A stretch of DNA of 64,000 nt, taken from assembly GCA_918797485.1 (NCBI GenBank), contig CAKKNE010000006.1, forward strand, positions 930,001 through 994,000, given 5' to 3'. The notes beneath the pieces were generated by a model, which saw nothing but the letters and a program-made list of their open reading frames with translations, did not search any database and was not told where the DNA came from. A program made the position numbers and the translations under genes. The stretch's first letter is position 1. Each line of letters starts with the position of its first letter. The DNA is from Pelagomonas calceolata. Lineage: Eukaryota > Sar > Pelagophyceae > Pelagomonadales > Pelagomonadaceae. Shown in pieces: positions 61,312-64,000 of the stretch.

Positions 61312-63418
61312 TTATACCTCTAGGATTGTCCTCAACGCGCCCGCGGCGGCGAGAAAGTCGTCGTCGTCCGCGACCGCCACGAGCTCGCCGAGCGTGTCCA
61401 GAAGTCGACCGTGCGTGGCGGCCCCCAGCAGCTCTGCCGCCGTCCCGGTAGCCGCGTCCAGCAGCAGGTTGTGGAGCGCCTTGCACGCGACGGCGGCCAG
61501 GTCCAAATCCTGGACGCCCGCGCGGCGTACGACGGCCACCAACTCCTCGTGCGCCTTGTGCTCCCACAGCACGTCGCGTCCGTCCACGGCCGCGTTGACA
61601 AGCGCCCCCGTCGCGGCGAAGACGACGTCCCGGGCCGGATGCCCGAGGAGCAGGACCAGCGCCTCGACGACGCCCAGGCGCCGCATGGCGCGCCGCGCGT
61701 CCTCGTCGCGACTGAAGTTGCCGAACGCGCGCGCGGCCTCCGAGACGGCCTCATGGTTTTCGTGAACCGTGACGGCGAGGAGCGACACGCAGACCGCGTC
61801 CAGGTCGGCGAAGAGGCCCCGGGCGCGGCCCTCCAGCGCGTAATAGCTGAGGTTCGTGACACACGACACCACGTTCAGTGCGAGCTCCTCGCAATCGCGC
61901 CGCAGCGCCGCATCAAGCGCTTCTGGTAATATCGCGACGGCTTGGTGCGTCGCGACCGCGACCCCGACCTCCGGCGTGATCGCCGCGTTCGCCGCGAGGC
62001 GCACGAGGCGGATCGAGAGTTGCTCCGCCGCCTCGTCGTTTGCATCGTCCACGAAGTCCCGCGCGGCCCGGCCCGCGAGCCGCGCGATCTCCGGCGCGCG
62101 GTCCGCGAGCGCCGCCCGGGTCTCGTCGCGGCCCGCGGCGAGGTTCCCGAGGCCAAACGCGAGGCGCACGGCCGCTTGGGACCGGCGCGGGTCGTCCCGC
62201 CGTGCGTCGAACGACGCCCGAAGCGCGTCCGCGAGCGCGTCGAGTCCGTCGCGATGCCCGTGCAGCGCGCGGCGCGTCCCCTCGTGCAGCGACAGCTTCG
62301 CGAGCGCGCGCGCCGCGTGGAGCACGACGTCGGCGTCGCCCTCGAAGGGCACGAGGAGCGCAGCAAGCGCCCTGGACGCGCCGCCGGCCTCGAGCGGCTT
62401 GAGCGCGCCCCGGTCGCCGCTCAGGTTCCGGAGCGCGCCGGCGGCCTGGGCCGCGAGGCGCGCCACGTGCCGCGTCGTCGCCCGCGCCGCGCAGGCGCGC
62501 GCCAGGTCGCACGCCACGCCGGCGACGCCCGCCGCCGCGAGGCGGCGGAGCGAGGCCTCGTCGTTCGTCAGGTTCTTGAGCGCGCCGGCGCAGTACACCA
62601 GCGCTTCGACGTACTCTTCAGATCCGCCCTGCAGCTCGGCCGCGCCGCGCGCCGCGTACCGCACGAGTCCGGGCACGACCTTCTCGTCGAAGAACAACGC
62701 GTCGTGGGCGGGCGACCGCGACACGTCGAACGCGGCGCGGCACGCAACGAGCGTGGTTTCGGCGTCGCCGGGGAGGTCCCGCGACCCGTCCAGGAGCTTC
62801 ATCGTCTCCCGCGACACCGCGAGGCGCGTCTGCGCGTCGTCGTGCGCGAGGGCGGCGGCGAGCGCCGCGAGCACGGCGCGCCGGCCAACCGAATCACGCG
62901 AATTGAACGTGCCCGTCCCGAACCACGGCGCCAGGGCCCGTTGCAACACGTCACAGGCGGCGGAGCTGTCGAGCTCGACCACGTTCGCGAGGCATCGCGC
63001 TGCCGCGCGCAGCGCGCGGTCCTCGGCGGCCTGGCGCGGGTCCTCGTCGGGCGGCGCGGCGGGCGGCGCGGCGGGCGGCGCGGCGGCGTCGGCTGGCGGG
63101 TCCGCGGGCAGTCCTCGGACCGGCGCGGCGGCGCCGAGGCTCCGGTCGCGGCGCAGCGCGTGCGGCGTGAACGGCCGCGACGGATCCTTGAGGCTCGCAC
63201 GGGCCTCGGACAGCGCCGACGCGATGGTGCCGCCGCCCACGGCGGGCTTGCGCCGGATGCGCCTTGCTATGGGGGGCTCCAGGGTGATGTGCTACTCGCG
63301 TACCGGGCAAAGGGCAGCTCGCAGGTAGAGCTGTGGTGCGGGAACGAAATTCTAATGGCCGGATTCCCACGTCTACTGCTTCTCTCCTCCTCTCACCGTT
63401 GTCCGCTTTGCTAGGCAT
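61312..63418 (-). CDS. ARMC2: Armadillo-repeat protein ARMC2 (flagellar), two exons
   Basis: The main exon 63266-61312 has no in-frame ATG at its 5' end. A 22-bp first exon at 63418-63397 (MPSKADN plus one base) joins it after a 130-bp intron with a GTGAGAGG donor and CCCCATAG acceptor, giving 658 codons. The N-terminus SALSEARASLKDPSRPFTPH matches the conserved start of ARMC2 (SAEI..EAR.ALR..RPFTP). Armadillo repeats fill residues 150-650: GALKNLTNDEASLRRLAAAG, AAGALRNLSGDRGALKPLEA, NVVSCVTNLSYYALEGRARG, VSEAARAFGNFSRDEDARRA, VVFAATGALVNAAVDGRDVL, AVACKALHNLLLDAA. The last four follow animal ARMC2 closely. ARMC2 is needed for the axonemal central pair/radial spokes, so this organism keeps flagellar genes. 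The tiny first exon is a prediction. Confidence 0.78.
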
Positions 63419-63610
63419 CCCTAGTGTCTCACAAGGTAGCTGCATCAGCTGGCTACCCAAACGGGGTTTATACGCAGTTCGTTTATCGGTGTTCGCCGAG
63501 TCATAGAGCTGCCTATAGATTACTATCGTGCGGGGTACGGGGTACGGGAAGGAGGCATGGCTGCCCATAGAGCAGAGCTATTGCAGCACAAAATGAAGTC
63601 GTAGGCATCT

Positions 63611-64000
63611 ATGTTGCTTAGGACAGTGGTCGCGGCAGCCGTGCTGCTGCGCGGCGCGGGCGCATGCACGGCGACGCTGAGCATAGACATCGACGGCGTC
63701 TCGGTGAAGCTCGCGTTCGACAACACGTCCTCTGTGTTCGGCACGGCGCTCCGGCACGTCGCCGAGCTTGGAGACGCCCACGGCGGCGGCCTGATGGGTG
63801 GGAGTTGCGAGACCGGCGACGCGTTTTGCGCCGCCGGCGAGCTCGCGGACGGCGCGCACGCGCTCCTCGCGGAGCGGTGCGGCGACGGCGACGGCGGCGA
63901 CGCGCGTCCCGCGCCGCTGGACGTCCTACAAGTCGGCGCCCACGAAGGAGACAGCCCGGGCGACCCGCTGTACGCCTGGCTGCGGCACCGCGCCGCGCCG
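63611..64000 (+). CDS. Secreted FkbM-type methyltransferase, 5' part only
   Basis: ATG 63611, open to the window edge (130 codons). Signal peptide MLLRTVVAAAVLLRGAGACT, then a full copy of the shared module: TLSIDIDGVSVKLAFDN, GGSCETGDAFCAAGELADGA. The frame then enters LDVLQVGAHEGDSPGDPLYA, the first SAM-binding strand of FkbM enzymes (compare LGFVHIGAHHW at 34587). The rest lies outside the window. Confidence 0.65.
   Translation, partial: MLLRTVVAAAVLLRGAGACTATLSIDIDGVSVKLAFDNTSSVFGTALRHVAELGDAHGGGLMGGSCETGDAFCAAGELADGAHALLAERCGDGDGGDARPAPLDVLQVGAHEGDSPGDPLYAWLRHRAAP

Overview
The window is GC-rich nuclear DNA of a photosynthetic eukaryote, most likely a stramenopile (ochrophyte) alga. The evidence is: eukaryote-only genes (nuclear cap-binding protein CBP80, RAD6-type E2, a PAC3-like proteasome chaperone, ARMC2); a nuclear-encoded mitochondrial succinate dehydrogenase flavoprotein; N-termini with a signal peptide followed by an AFQP- or LTPV-type cleavage motif, as on proteins imported into secondary plastids; and few, short GT-AG introns. 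One intron sits between a perfect 10-bp direct repeat and carries terminal inverted repeats, the signature of an 'introner' transposon. Together with the GC content and gene density this points to a pelagophyte such as Aureococcus; the genus is inference. No rRNA, tRNA, CRISPR or bacterial-type operon was seen.

Layout. 1-5 kb is housekeeping: CBP80 (cut by the left edge), a small plastid membrane protein, an LRR protein and a plastid indole-glycerol-phosphate-synthase-like protein. From 5.1 to 30 kb is a run of large genes, mostly intronless and mostly encoding proteins with signal peptides: glycosyltransferases, methyltransferases and multi-domain fusions. Interspersed are RAD6, a nucleotide-sugar-type transporter, a DegT-type aminotransferase, an ATP-grasp/HAD/methyltransferase fusion and a 2-oxoglutarate oxygenase with three introns. 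30-35.7 kb has the PAC3-like gene, a glycosyltransferase/methyltransferase fusion, a cytochrome-b5 desaturase and an FkbM methyltransferase. 35.7-37.4 kb is a gene desert with repeats. SDHA follows, then another glycan block (39.6-61.2 kb): a methyltransferase/ATP-grasp fusion with a low-GC foreign-looking half, UDP-glucuronate 4-epimerase, further methyltransferases and glycosyltransferases, a secreted kinase-like polyprotein and a sulfotransferase. ARMC2, a flagellar armadillo protein, and the start of one more secreted methyltransferase close the window.

How the genes fit together. About twenty genes look like parts for building and decorating secreted or cell-surface polysaccharide. Some act in the cytosol on precursors (DegT aminotransferase, ATP-grasp ligase). 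Others act in the ER/Golgi (nucleotide-sugar transporter, UDP-GlcA epimerase, glycosyltransferases, O-methyltransferases, sulfotransferase, 2OG oxygenases, a MIOX-like oxygenase). Many share modules in different combinations. The most notable is a short N-terminal module of about 70 residues (a strand ending in Asp-Gly, then a Cys pair with the pattern CVxxxLAxxL), placed just after the signal peptide of otherwise unrelated enzymes. I know of no name for it. The same exon-sized modules, untranslated leaders and intergenic repeats recur across the window, so the locus appears to be growing by duplication and domain shuffling.
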